Shown piece by piece: positions 46,962 to 59,158 of a DNA stretch of 64,000 nt. The notes under the pieces are model-generated. The model made no database searches and had not been told where the DNA came from. It saw only the letters and a list, made by a program, of their open reading frames with translations. This DNA is from Sciurus carolinensis (Eukaryota > Chordata > Mammalia > Rodentia > Sciuridae). Numbering within the stretch: the first letter of the stretch is position 1; every line of letters begins with the position of its first letter. The stretch spans positions 52,947,156 through 53,011,155 of the forward strand of contig NC_062224.1 in assembly GCF_902686445.1 (NCBI RefSeq), in the 5' to 3' direction. The position numbers and the translations under genes were made by a program.

Positions 46962-47871
46962 CTCAAGACCTCATGTGGCCTTTTTGATCAGAGGAGCACA
47001 TTGGAACAGTCACTTTTGGGGCTAGACTATCAGTGACCCTCTGGTCCCTTTCATGGGTCTTCACTATTAGTGCTGAACCTGTTCTGAAACTCAATACTAT
47101 TTTTTCTTATAAATGTATTACTTTATTCATGACTAAATAGGATCTTTCTTGATGACTCTCTGGACCTCCAAATATGCCACTGTTCTCATCTATTTTTTTT
47201 TTTTCACTTTTCAGTCCAATTTGACAACATCTATAAATCTGAAGATTCCAGGTTCCTATAAAGATAACAGTTAAATACTGATTAGGACCAAAGTCACACA
47301 GCCGAGAATCCATGAACTTTTAGAAAGCTGTTTGTTTATAATATGCACTATGTTTTCTGCCTTTAATATTGCTCTTAAAGATGCCAAAATAGTCTCAGGT
47401 ATTATCACATGAGGGCTTTTTTTTTTTTAAGAAATTCATTAATGGTTTTGGGAAATGCCAAATAAAGTATATCCATATGCCTTTTCCACAAAGTCCAAAA
47501 GAGAAGTTATAATCTTAGGGAAGCTGAATAACTTCTTCACAGTATTATGGCTATGTGCTCACATATTAGATGGATCACATCAGATTCCCACATAGGGATG
47601 AGAGAACTAGAAGTTTCTTGTATGGCTGTGGAGCTTTTTCCAGAAAGGTGCTGAAGAATAGTAATCCAGTATCCTGTAGGCACAGTGATATTTATCACAG
47701 AAAATTTTGCATTTTAGCATTAAGGAGTAAATTTAAGATTTACTCTTAAATTCCATATATAATCTGAAGTAGAACAATTCATCTTGAGAAATTTATTTAT
47801 AGTTGTTGGTCATATAAGAATGCAAAGATTTGGTTGTGTTGGACTCTGTGCTCTACTAAGGACATCACAGG
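46962..47871. other. Unannotated stretch
   Basis: Host flank to the right of provirus B, beginning ctcaag. No gene or confident repeat. Confidence 0.4.
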
Positions 47872-48040
47872 GAGGGAGATCCAAGATGGCAGACTAGAGG
47901 GTGACTGCATCTCCCGTCACTCCAGAACTCAGAATTCAAGAAGGGGAGGTATTATTGGGAGACTCAGTCCAACATAGAGCCGTGGGGTGAGTTTCTCCCA
48001 CCAGGTGAAGCTCGGCCGGGCAGCAGGCCCGGACAGGGGG

Positions 48041-48715
48041 CAGCTTCTTGGAGCAGGGCAGGGAAGTGAGAGTCTTCCCCAAGCAGCGCTGCTCTGTCCG
48101 GCAGCAGGCGCAATCCACAGCCAGTCTCTAGGAGCAGGCCCACCCTGCTTTTCCGCACAGAGCCAACCCCAAGTCCTGAAACCAGTGGTGGGCCCTGGCT
48201 GGTAGGTGGCTTCTGGGACCAGGGCAGGGCAGCTAGAGGCTTTTCCAGGCAGCCCAGCTCCCCCTGGTGGCAGGCAGGGTCCACAGCCAGCTTCTGGGAG
48301 CAGAACTGCCCAGTGAGAGCTTTTCCACACAGAGCCAACCCCAAGTCCTGAACCCAGCGGTGGGTTCCAGCCCATAGGCGGCTTCTCGGACCAGGGCAGG
48401 GCAGCAAGAGAATTCCCCAAGCAGCCCTGCTCCCTCCAGCAGCAGGCGCCATCCACATCCAGCTTTTAGGAGCAGGCCCGCCCAGTAAGAGCTTCTCTGC
48501 ACAGAGCCAACCCCAAGCCCCGGAGGACGGGCCCGGCCCACAGGCATCTTCTGGGACCAAGGCAGGACAGGGAGAGGCTTTCCCCAAGCATCCTGGCTCC
48601 CTCAGGCTGGGGCAGGCCCTGTCTATAGCCAGCTTCTAGGAGCAGGACCGTGAGAGGATTTCCATGCAGAACCAGCCCCCAGCCCTGGACACAGTAGCGG
48701 GCTAGAAGAAGCTTT
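48041..48715 (+). repeat. L1 5' UTR tandem repeat, period 166-172
   Basis: cagagccaaccccaag recurs at 48158, 48330 and 48502 (spacing 172, 172), and as cagaaccagc at 48666 (164). The companion block cttctnggnncagggcaggg is at 48044, 48210, 48382 and 48548. About four units. GC-rich, and the source of the 100-200 codon minus-strand frames at 47929-48587, which are not genes. Confidence 0.95.
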
Positions 48716-48859
48716 CTTCAGAAGCACTGCATTATCAAGTTCCTCCAAGACTTCAGGCTACTGAAGGCTGGGAGGTGATATACTGGAAATCTACAGGGAC
48801 ACTATAAGCCAATAGAGAAATTCTGCAATATCTCAGAGTCCCATTGATATCTGACCAAT

Positions 48860-49904
48860 ATGAGAAAACAAGGGAAGAAAATGTCCCAAACAAACCTAGA
48901 TACTATAGCTATAAAGCCCAAGGACAGCATATCAGAAGAAATGTCAGAAAGGCAGTTCAGAATGTACATAATTAAAAAAATCAGGGAAGCAAATGAGGAG
49001 ATGAAAGAGCAAATGCAGGCATTAAAGGAAGAGATGAAAGAGCAAACGCAGGCATTAAATGATCACACCAATCAACAGTTAAAAGAACAAATACAGGAAG
49101 CAAAAGATCATTTCAATAAAGAGTTATAGATACTGAAAAAAAACCAGACAGAAATCCTTGAAATGAAGGAAACAATAAACCAAATTAAAAACTCCATAGA
49201 AAGCATAACCAATAGGAGAGAACACCTGGAAGACAGAACCTCAGACATTGAAGACAAAATATTTAATCTTTAAAACAAAGTTGACCAAACAGAGAAGATG
49301 GTAAGAAATCATGAACAGAATCTACAAGAATTATGGGATATCATGAAAAAGCCAAATTTAAGAATTATTGGGATTGAGGAAGGCACAGAGAAACAAACCA
49401 AAGGAATGAACAATCTATTCAATGAAATAATATCAGAAAATTTCCCAAATATGAAGAATGAAATGGAAAACCAAGTACAAGAGGCTTATAGGACTCCAAA
49501 TATACAATATTACAATAGACCCACACCAAGGCACATTATAATAAAAGTACCTAACATACAAAATAAAGACAGAATTTTAAAGAGTGTGAGAGAAAAATCA
49601 AAGTACATTCAGGGGGAAACCAATACGGATATCAGCAGATTTTTCAACCCAGACCCTAAAAGCTAGAAGGGCCTGGAACAACATTTTTCAAGTTCTGAAA
49701 GAAAACAAATGCCAACCAAAAATCTTATACCCAGCAAAACTTACCTTCAGATTTGACGACAAAATAAAATCCTTCCATGATAAACAAAAGCTAAAAGAAT
49801 TTACTAAAAGAAAGCCGGCACTACAGAACATTCTCAGCAAAATATTCCATGAGAAAGAGATGAAAAACAATGATGCAAATCAGCAACGGGAGGAACTAGC
49901 CTAA
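48860..49904 (+). pseudogene. L1 ORF1p, broken
   Basis: Pieces in order: N-terminal part with coiled-coil heptads (48860-49129; EEMKEQMQALKEEMKEQTQA shows a near-duplicated segment) ending in TAG; the RNA-recognition part (49298-49666) with LRIIGIEEGTEKQ; and the C-terminal part in another phase (about 49670-49904) with QPKILYPAKLTF. At least one stop and one frameshift disable it. ORF1p is the RNA-binding trimer of L1. Confidence 0.92.
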
Positions 49905-49952
49905 AGGAATAGCCAAATAGAGGAAAAACCAAATCATGTTCAAAAAGCAAAA

Positions 49953-51237
49953 ATGAGTCAAATGACTGGGAATACAAATCATATCTCAATAATAACCCTG
50001 AATATTAATGGCCGGAACTCATCAATCAAAAGACATAGATTGGCAGATTGAATTTAAAAAAAAAAACCAACAATATGCTGCCTGCAAAAGACTCATCTCA
50101 TAGAAAGAGATACCCACAGACTAAAGGTGAAAGGATGGGAAAAAACATACCATGGACACAGACACAGCAAAAAAGCTGGAGTATCCATCCTCATTTCAGA
50201 TAATGTGGACTTCAACCAAAACTAGTCAGAAAGGATAAAGAAGGACATTACATACTGCTTAAGGGAAGCATAAATCAGCAAGACATAACAAACTTAAATA
50301 TCTATGCCCCGAACATTGGCTCATCCATGTACGTCAAACAAATCCTTCTTAATTCCAGAAACCAAATAGACCACAACATAATAATACTAGGCGATTTTAA
50401 CTCACCTCTCTCACCACTGGATAGATCTTCCAGACAAAAATTGAATAAAGAAAACATAGATCTCAATAACACAATCAACAATTTAGACTTAACAGAAATA
50501 TATAGAATCCAACAAAGAACAAATATACTTTCTTCTCAGCAGCACATGGATCCTTCTCTAAAATAGACCATATTTTATGCCACAAAGCTACTGTTAGCAA
50601 ATACAAGAAGATAGAGATACTACTTTGTACTCTATCAGATCATAATGGATTGAAATTAGAAATAAATGACAGAATAAAAAACAAACTTCTCCAATACCTG
50701 GAGATTAAATAATACACTATTATATGATGAATAGATAACAGAAGACATGAGGAGGGAAATAAAAAAATTCTTAGAAGTAAATGAGAACAAAGACACATCA
50801 TATCAAAATCTCTGGGACACTATGAAAGCAGTACTTAGAGGAAGATTTATTTCATGGAGAGCATTCAACAAAAGAAGTAAAAGTCAACAAATAAACGACT
50901 TAACACTACAGCTCAAAGCCCTAGAAAAAGAAGAGCAGACCAACACCAAAAGTAGTGGAACACAGGAAATAGTTAAAATCAGAGCCAAAATCAAGGAAAT
51001 TGAAACAAAAGAAACAATCAAAAAAATTAACAAAATAAATAGTTGGTTCTTTGCAAAAATAAACAAAATTGATAAACCCTTAGCCACACTAACAAAGAGA
51101 GAGAGAGAGAGAAACCTCAAATTACTAAAATTCAAAATGAACAAGGAAATATCACTATAGACACGAGTGAAATACAAAACATAATTAGAACCTATTTTGA
51201 AAATCTATACTCCAATAAAACAGGGAGATGCCATAAT
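49953..51237 (+). pseudogene. L1 ORF2p endonuclease part, broken
   Basis: Starts MSQMTGNTNHISIITLNING-like at 49953, with stops soon after. Frame 50327-50566 has ILGDFNSPLSPLDRSSRQKL (endonuclease core, GDFN), and a SDHN motif is encoded near 50635. Frame 50747-51160 covers the following linker ([14 protein letters not shown]). The copy ends before the reverse transcriptase. Confidence 0.92.
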
Positions 51238-51904
51238 GTTTTAAGTAAAGGACAGTAGAATAGAACTATCCTAGATAAACAGGACAGTTGATTCTCAGGG
51301 TCTTATTTTTAGGCTTTGATAGACATATTTTTGTATTTGGAAAGAATTTTCTCACCTTGGAATTTTCCCATTCTTTGAAAGACAATGAGTTCCTGAGTTT
51401 GGGAATATGCCTGTTTGTCTGAGTTTGAAAGAACTCAAGGGCATTGTTGTAGTTCACATAATAGCTCACTAGAAGCCTCAAAAGTGTCTAATGTTTGTTT
51501 TTCCTTTCTAATACCATTCCTAGTTCTGACACTACTCACTTAAAATATAAAATACCAAATTCAGATGTTTAGAACACACTACAGGAAAGCACCACCATTA
51601 TGTACTATTACCCAGAAAGGGAAAACAATCCCTGGATCTAGTTGTACTGAAAGTCATAAAGAAAGCTAAAGTTAAAATCAAAGCATATGGATATTCCTTT
51701 GAACATTCTGGAGGAAGTAAGATAAATCAGAGCTTGCTTATCATATTGATCACATGAAATTAACCCAGCCACATTTTAAAACAAATATTTTCTCTACAAA
51801 TACAGTGAGAAACCTGTAAATGACTAACCTTTCCATTTCCTGGTAGGATTTAGTTATTAGAAAGATAATTATGCATTAGTATGTCTCTCATTGAGTATGC
51901 AAAT
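51238..51904. other. Non-L1 DNA between two L1 pieces
   Basis: No repeat recognised. It separates the young-type L1 5' half from an older L1 3' end, so they are not one split element. Confidence 0.5.
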
Positions 51905-52705
51905 AGCAATTATTTCTGGTAAGTATGTGGGGATTAAATGTACACTTATGCATTATTGGTGCACTGCAAGTTAGTACAGCCACTTTGGAAATCAGTACAG
52001 AGATGCCTCAAAAGGCTAGAAATGGAACTGCCATATGATCTAGGTATTCCACTCCTTGGCATTTATTCAAAAGAACTAAAAATCAAAAGAACTATGGTGA
52101 AACGTGCATACCAATATTTATAGCAGCACAGTTGATAATTTCCAAGTCAAAAAACCAGTCCAGGTGCTCATCAACAGATGAATGGATAAAGAAAAAGTGG
52201 TATATAAACACAATGGAGTTTTACTCAGCCATAAAGAAAAATGAAAGTATACATTTGCTGGTAAATGGACAGAACTAGAGAACATCATACCAAATGAAAT
52301 AAGTCAGACTCAAAGTCAAGGGTCAGAAGTTTTCTGTCATACAGAAAACTAGAGGAAAAAACAAAAACGTAGATCTCAGGAAAAAAAGGGAGAACAATAA
52401 AATCCAGGAAGCTGATTCAGAATGAGGAGGGAAAGGCAAGGGGAAGGACTGGGGAATGAAATCTACCAAGTTATGCTCTGTCCATGCAAGTATACCATAA
52501 TGAATCCATTCGTGTACAATTATGATGGGCTAATTAAAATAATAATAGAAAGGAGATCAGTAGAGTAAAACAGGTGGATCTAGGGGAGGGAAAGGGAAGG
52601 TAATGGGAAATTAAATTGATCAAATTATGTTACGTGTATGTACAAAATATGGCATAATGAATCCCACTATTACATGTAATTATAATGAACCAATAAAAAG
52701 AAAGA
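51905..52705 (+). mobile_element. Older L1 3' end
   Basis: Frame 51938-52123 has CKLVQPLWKSVQRCLKRLEM and GIPLLGIYSKEL (ORF2 C-terminus). The following 'cagccataaagaaaaatgaa' and 'gtcagactcaaagtcaaggg' and the purine-rich 3' UTR differ from the three L1s at 23-28 kb, so this is another, older subfamily. Confidence 0.85.
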
Positions 52706-53425
52706 AAATTAACTAGAACATGGCAGAGAATACCAATAGTTGAGATTAAAATTTAGTATTTCTAACCATGTTTATGATGCTACTTTATAGTAAGGCTAGA
52801 GTATCCAATAGGGGTGAAGAATCTTTCATAGCAAAAAAAAAAAAAAGGATATATTTCATTCTGTGACATCTCAGCTTCTCCCCTTACTCCTCAGTTTGAG
52901 AGACTACATAGTTACTTTGTGTAAGTTGCTTTGACATTATAAAAGAAAGGATCAGCATTTTGCAAATATTTCTGTCTCTTGCAGATGTAGTTAACTACTA
53001 TTTCATTTTTTTTAAGAATTACTGTTTTTCAGCATTGAACTTTATTGTCAATATTTTTAGTATATTTTTTCTTCTGTATTTAATTCTTATAAATATTTTT
53101 GGTATCTTTTAAGTTATCTTTGGGGTATTATAAAAGAAAAACACTATCAGCATAATTTTAGAAAAAAATTAAGACTAATTTCAAGAAAATGTATTAATTC
53201 ATTTCCCTCTGAATTTCTGTGATGCATTCCTATGATGCTTGGAAAAAGTCTCGGAGCAAGTTATCAGCTTCGGAAAGAAGCATCTTAGACTTAGAAGCAT
53301 CTTAGAATTAGCTAGGCAGACAGAAATAGCACACATTATTTATTCTTTGCATTTTCAAATTGACTTAATATAGCAGGGTTAATTCATCTAAGGCATCTTA
53401 AAAGTTGCTATAAAAATATTTATAT
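52706..53425. other. Unannotated stretch
   Basis: Includes a poly-A run at 52833-52846 and a small direct repeat 'agaagcatcttaga' at 53276-53307. No gene. Confidence 0.4.
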
Positions 53426-54030
53426 GCAGCCAGGTGCAGTATTTCCAGTGACTTGGGAGGCTGAGGCAGGAGGATCCCAAGTTCAAGGTCAGCCTCAGCA
53501 ATTCCACAAGACCTTCAGCAACTTAATATGACCCTGTCTCAGAATTAAAAAGGAGGGCTGGGGATGGGCTCAGTAGTAGAGTGTATTATGGTTTGGATGT
53601 ATTGTGTTCCCCAAGAACTCATGTGTAAGACAATGCAAGGTTTAGAGGAGAAATGATTGGGTTATGCGAGTTTGAATTCAGTGAATTAATCCCCTGATAG
53701 AATTAACAGAGTGGTAACTAAAGATGGGTAGGGTAGGGTGTGGCTGGAGGAGGTGGGTCCTTGGGGGTGTGACTTTGGGGTATATATTTTGTATCTGACA
53801 GTGGAGTCTCTGCTTTCTGATCATCATGTGAGCTGCTTCCCTCCTCCACACTCTTCCACCATGATGTTCAGCCTCACCTCAAGTCCCCAGGAATAGAGCC
53901 AGCTATCTATGAATCAAGATGTCTGAGAGCCCCTCAATAAACTCTTCCTCCCCTAAAATTGTGCTGGCTAGACTTTTCGTCACAGCAGTGAAAAACCTGA
54001 CTAAAACAAGTGCTTGCCTAGAATGTGCAA
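53426..54030 (+). mobile_element. B1-ID dimeric SINE split by an LTR
   Basis: 53426-53535 is 7SL-like (ggtgcagtatttccagtgac, gggaggctgaggcaggagga). 53556-53583 is the start of an ID-like part (gggctggggatgggctcagt). The ID part breaks at 53583 and resumes at 54009-54030 (agtgcttgcctagaatgtg). Such B1-ID fusions are known from squirrels and relatives. Confidence 0.88.
53584..54007 (+). mobile_element. MaLR-type LTR inserted in the SINE
   Basis: Begins tattatggtttggatgtatt, has CAATAAA near 53935, and ends cctgactaaaaca. The SINE halves rejoin across it, and gagtg (53579-53583) and aagtg (54008-54012) form a 5-base duplication with one mismatch. Confidence 0.85.
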
Positions 54031-54037
54031 AGGAAAA

Positions 54038-54112
54038 GGGCTGGCCATCCAGCTCAGTGGTAGAGTACTTGCCTAGAATGTGGGAAGCCTTGAGTTCCAT
54101 CCCCAATATGGG
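54038..54112 (+). mobile_element. ID-type SINE fragment
   Basis: 'atccagctcagtggtagagt' then 'ttgagttccatccccaatat' is a short diverged tRNA-like SINE just after the split copy. Confidence 0.75.
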
Positions 54113-54610
54113 GGAGGATGAGGAGGGGCAATTACCCATTTAAATGCAAAATGTGTCCTTTGTAAAATTTGCACAGGCTTTTACTAGGCTTGCTTCTTGT
54201 ACTGCTTACCTGTGCAGCTGCCCATATGACAAGTTTAAGCCTACATTAATCATCTCTCCGTGACACTGATAAATATGCATAGAACCCTGAGAGAGTAGGA
54301 GGATAAGAAACAGAACATATTTAAATTGCTACATTTAAAGTCGACTTGTTTTTTTAAGCTCATATACTGCACAGTTTATTATACATGGCTGAAAACAAGT
54401 CATCAAGGAAAAGTGTGCATACTGTTAGAAGATGGAAATAAATGTGAATAATTATTTCATATCCAATAATATGAAATACAATAGCTTCTATTTTTATGCA
54501 ATTGTAGTAAGTCAAAATGTTGCAAAAAATTAGGGCTTTATTACCAAACTTGCTGAAAGAAAGAATAGAATAGTGAGAAAAAAATTGTTGAAATGGGCTC
54601 AATTAAAGAT
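54113..54610. other. Unannotated stretch
   Basis: Nothing recognised. Confidence 0.4.
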
Positions 54611-55164
54611 GCTTCTTGTAGGGAACATTCCTCAAGCTTATCTACAGCAGTCACTGACACCATGGTCTAAGTAAGCCAAACAGTCTGGACAGAGGCACTG
54701 AGGTAATGGTAAAGACTCGCCATGGAATGAAGGTTTTTGCAGTTGTTGAGGCTGAGTTTGAGCTGAGGGGAGGTCTCGTTCTGTCAAGCATCCCAGAAAG
54801 CTGTGATGTGAGCTCGCTGTGCTGCCTTGCCTCATGCTGTGTGCAGGAGCTTTCCATTCCCCCAGTCCTTTGTCTCAGACCTGTTGCTGGGCAGAATTGC
54901 TTAGGCATGCTTGGTTTGTTCAAGCTACCTGGACCCTCGACGTATAGTTCACCTATAGACTGATTCTGTTATACTTTAACAAGCATGTTAACCTGATTGG
55001 ATAATGTGCCTATATATGTCCTGTGCAACCCTAAATAAAATTAGATCCGTGCCTTCAGAGCTCTATCTTCGATGCCTGAGTAAGCGTGCTGGATAAGGAT
55101 AGGTAGGGTAGGCATCGTTTGTCCTCACCCTCAGTGAACCCGTCTCTGAACATCTATAGCTTCT
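54611..55164 (+). mobile_element. Candidate solo LTR with 6-base target duplication
   Basis: Body 54617-55158 (542 bases) starts TGTAGGGAAC. It has TATATA near 55010, AATAAA at 55033-55038, and is bounded by exact gcttct repeats at 54611-54616 and 55159-55164. A 6-base duplication suits class II (ERVK-like) elements. No internal sequence adjoins it. The end (ctata) is not the canonical CA, so the boundary could be shifted. The 74-90 codon frames inside are by-products. Confidence 0.6.
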
Positions 55165-56899
55165 CTGAATGTGAAGGCCTTGGGGAGAGTAGTAGCTTAA
55201 TGGGAAAGTGCATGCTAAGCCCTTAGGTCAATTTTCATCATGGGTGTTTTTAAGGACAAAGCCACACCCCTATGGCACAAAGAATATTAGAAAATTCTGC
55301 TGACCACAGGTTTTGTTCTTGACGATTGGTGGCAGGCCATCTCTTAAGACAAGCATGTTAAATATGACCAACTGAGATAAGAAATGGAAGTTAAGTTGAA
55401 ATGCAAAAGTAGTAAAGCAACTCTGCTCAAAGCAACTCTGCTCCTTAATTATGAACATGTCTGTGATGGGGAACATTCTCGAGATCAAAAAAAAAAAAAA
55501 AAAAAAAGAGGACAGAAACAAATGAAACACACAAATGGCTCCTAGAACTCCCTAATCTTTTTTGACCATTTTCTTCCCTATTTATACTGTGTGATGATTT
55601 GGAGCAGGTCACCTATCTTTTTGGCTCCTGAGAATTCATTCAACAAGTTTACTCTCAGACATGTTCAGTGACCTGCTTTAATAAGGGCCTTTTTATTTGT
55701 TAGCTGTCAACAGGCAGTCCTACAGACCTTTATGATCTCAGTGGGAAGCTTCACAAGCATGGTCAAATTCAAGTTTAATGAAAACCTACACTGTTTACAA
55801 GGAACTGAGAAGAGAACTCTGGTCTGTTTCCTGTTGTGGCTTACATTGAGAACACAGTAACTTCCCAGTTAAACATAGAAGAAAGTGGAACTCTTTCAAC
55901 TGGTGAAACCTTATTTTCTCCACACTAGAATAATAGATTTATTGAATGTCAAGAATATTAGAACATAATAGAACATTCAGTCAATAAATGCATTTCAATT
56001 TCAGCTAGGGTAATTTGAAGCAGGAGGGTAGTGATGGTAGTGGGTGTTTCTAGAGATATTCCCTGTAATCTGGTCAAGTGTCAACTTTAAGTATATACAT
56101 CAGGAATATGGTAATAACTTCTCCCTTATACTGTCTCTCAGTGCAAAGATCATGACCCATTTTGAATAAAGAAGGGTAGAAAAAAGTTTTGACTTCATGA
56201 ACTGACTGGTTCTCTTTGTTAATACTCAAAAACCATGGTATCCCTTATCCCCTGAGTACTAGATCTCATGTACTAGTGTGTGGTTCCTAGACACTTAACA
56301 GAAGGTCCTCATGAGCCCCCAGAACATCTTAATCCTGACTTCCCTGCTGCTCCAGTGAACCAAGTCAAACAATCCTGTCATTCAGGACTTAGGGCAAGTT
56401 CAGAGGAACCATAGCTGCTGCTCTGCCCTATGTGTTTCTGCTCCACAGAAGTACCTCCTCTCTGGTCCTCTGATTTTCTCATTCTATACAGAACTTCAAA
56501 AGGTATCTTATCTACTTCTTGAATTCAAATATTATGTCACATAATTATGTCTGGCTAAATCTTACATGTCACTTTGAATCATCTTTGATCCCAGAAGCCT
56601 GGGAGAGATTCCACACAGTGCTGTAGCACTGTGGTTTTACCTCAATTATGGAAAATGATCTCTATTTATTTGTCTATGGTCACTAGAGAGTGATCCTCCT
56701 CAAGGGCAGATAGAGTTCACCTCTTTCTTTATCTCCAGACCTGAGAAGATGCTCACAACACAGAAAACACCTGAGGCATTTTTAATGTATTACCGAAAAT
56801 AAGATTCTACAATCCTTAGGTGTAGCCAGCTTTAGACACCTACTTCAAAGAAACCAATGAATTAATGTCCTCATTTTATATTCTGTGAAACAATTTTTC
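55165..56899. other. Unannotated stretch
   Basis: Contains a poly-A run at 55487-55506. 55190-55240 faintly resembles an ID SINE. No gene seen. Confidence 0.4.
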
Positions 56900-57140
56900 A
56901 GAGAAATAATTTATGCAATTGAACACCTCCTGTGTCAAATGCTGTTTTTGGTGCTGAGGTTACAGGAGTGGATATATGGAACTTTCTTGTTGTTTAAACT
57001 ATTGTCAGGAAAACAGGCATTAATCAAATACTACCATGACAGAGTTAATGATTATGAAATGGAATAAAATACTCAAAAGAAAATAATTTGATTTTATGAG
57101 GGTGGGAAGCCCCCTTTGCAAGAGGGCATATAGTAAAGGC
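56900..57140 (+). repeat. LINE-2-like fragment
   Basis: 'gaacacctcctgtgtcaaat', 'gctgaggttacaggagtgga', 'aaaacaggcattaatcaaat' follow an old L2-type repeat. Confidence 0.55.
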
Positions 57141-57879
57141 AGGAACTAAAAAATGACTTTTGTGGCTAAAACTGAATGGAGGTCTGAGAAGCAGGGGGGT
57201 CTGAACCACATTCCTGTCCAGGGGTGAAGAGCATTAGCACACACCATCCCAAAAAATATCATTTGGGCATACTGATTTTTTTGAGTTGAAGGTGAGAAAC
57301 AGAAGATACAGGAAGGGCTCTTTCCCCTCCTGCCTTCTACCTAAAAATAAGAGAGAAATTCCTCTGAGAAAGGTACCTCCTGTTACCAGGAATAAGAGAA
57401 TATTCTTGTTTCTGGAGCTGGAGTCCATACCAAGATGAGTTCACATAAACAAATTTTATTAAAATAACTGTTATCTTCCATCGGTTTCTTCCATTCATTT
57501 CCTAGTCATTTGCCAAAAATTTATGGACCCTAAAAATCCAAACCCTTTTACTTGTTCTTGTCACTTCTCCACATGTTAGCTTCCTTTGTTAAAAGGCTAT
57601 ATAAATCTCCAATCTAATCATTTCTTTGGAGTTTTTACTTCATGACACAAAATAATATTAACATCAAATAAAATGTATATTCTTTTCTCCTATTAACCTG
57701 CCTTTTGTTACTTTAATTTGCAGTCCCCATAGATTATAAGATGGAGGGAAAATTTTTATTTCCCTAAGGGATTTTATTGAAGATTTTTTGAGTTTCATTC
57801 TAAAATGGGAGAAGGATTTTAACTGGTCAAATTTGCAGCTTGAAAATACCAATGCAAAATCCCTGGAGAGAAGGACAGA
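57141..57879. other. Unannotated stretch
   Basis: Nothing recognised. Confidence 0.4.
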
Positions 57880-58300
57880 ATGAGTGGATGAAGAGACTAG
57901 TTAGGACTCAATCACATACTTCAGAGAATGGACATGATATTTTGAACAAGAGCAAGATGAGTAGGTGGTCTTAAGTCAAGGTATTTGATGGCTACTTAGA
58001 AGAAAATATTGACAGCACTTAGAGATGGAACAGATGTGAGAAGAGGAGGCTACAGCATCCAGGTCACTCCAGCATTCCGGGCACGTGCAAGTTTTACTGA
58101 GACGGAGAACAGGAAAGGGACCAAGGGTAAGATGGAGAATCACATTTTGGACATGTGGAATTTGAGACTCCTTTGACATATCCAAGTGGAAATATTGTAT
58201 GAAAAGCTCAATTTGGTGGACTTCAGAGGAAAGGTATAAACTAGAGATATACATTCAGAGGAGTGCATACAGTTTGTCACTAAAGCCACAACATGAGTGA
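57880..58300 (+). repeat. LINE-2-like fragment
   Basis: 'cattttggacatgtggaatt', 'tttgacatatccaagtggaa', 'aaactagagatatacattca' are a recognisable old L2-type internal segment. With 56900-57140 it may be one element. Confidence 0.6.
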
Positions 58301-58724
58301 CATTGCCTTGAGAAAGAGGAGAGTGAGATTCTTCATCTATGTGCTGCTGCATCAATTACCCACCCCCATGGTCTAGTCCATCATGTTCTCTTCTTCTATT
58401 AACCTGTCTTCTACTCCCTCCCCTTCAGTGGTTTCTCTGAATTATGAATTTGTGTGGAAAGAAAATTTGGAGATCATTAGGTCTAATCTCCAAATTTTAG
58501 AGGGAAAGAAACTGTAGGTCATGCAAGGTTGTGCTGATCTTCTGAGGAAACAAAAGCTGAGGTCTTTTTGCCAAGTACTCCAAAGGGATTCCATCTGGAA
58601 ATACTGGAAGACAAATGTAAGAATCCCTGGCACTACAGATACTGATGTGTTTTTCTGTCACAAACATAGGGACTTGTGCAAAAGGACCACCCACGGTGGT
58701 GGTAAAAAAGGGAGCAGAACTTTG
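58301..58724. other. Unannotated stretch
   Basis: Overlapping frames at 58442-58694 (minus) and 58521-58820 (plus) are not supported as genes. Confidence 0.4.
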
Positions 58725-58870
58725 AATTGGAGCTACTGTGGTTTGATATTAGTAAACTCTGCAACATGGGGCCAAGAGCTTGAACTCTCCATTTCCTTCT
58801 CTATGAGGAGAGATAAATAAAAATTACTTTGAAATGATGTACATAAAGAAACTAATGCATTTAAAGACAC
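58725..58870 (+). repeat. MIR SINE fragment
   Basis: 'ggagctactgtggtttgata', 'gccaagagcttgaactctcc', 'atttccttctctatgaggag' follow the MIR core in order, diverged. Confidence 0.6.
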
Positions 58871-59158
58871 CAACTGCATAATAGATTTCCAATTATTAAC
58901 TAATAATTTCCTCCAAAGATGTCATGGAAATAATTTTTTTTTAATTTACCAAAAGCTCAAGGGTTCATTCAAACTATTATAACACTGAAATATCAAAAAT
59001 GCAAGGATTCCTCTTGTCAGCTTTAAAGACTATTATATGGTATAACACCCTTAAATTCTAAAAAGCAACTATATGATTATTAATTAAAAATCTACATCCA
59101 AATAATATTTAATCTTATTATAATGTAATATATTACCTAGAAATAAAACACAAAAAAG

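Larger units (their letters stand above)
47872..51237 (+). mobile_element. L1 5' half with intact-length 5' UTR, 3' part missing
   Basis: Starts gggagggagatccaagatgg, the usual L1 5' end style. It then has a GC-rich tandem-repeat 5' UTR (to about 48859), a broken ORF1 (48860-49904) and ORF2 through the endonuclease domain (49953-51237). Similarity stops abruptly at 51237, with no reverse transcriptase and no A tail. L1 insertions usually lose the 5' end; the opposite here implies a later deletion. Confidence 0.92.

Noticed and set aside
47929..48587. Long minus-strand frames (104-207 codons), GC-rich
   Set aside because: They are antisense to the tandem-repeat 5' UTR of an L1; the repeats keep frames open without coding meaning.
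54651..54963. Opposing 85- and 90-codon frames
   Set aside because: Both lie inside the candidate solo LTR.
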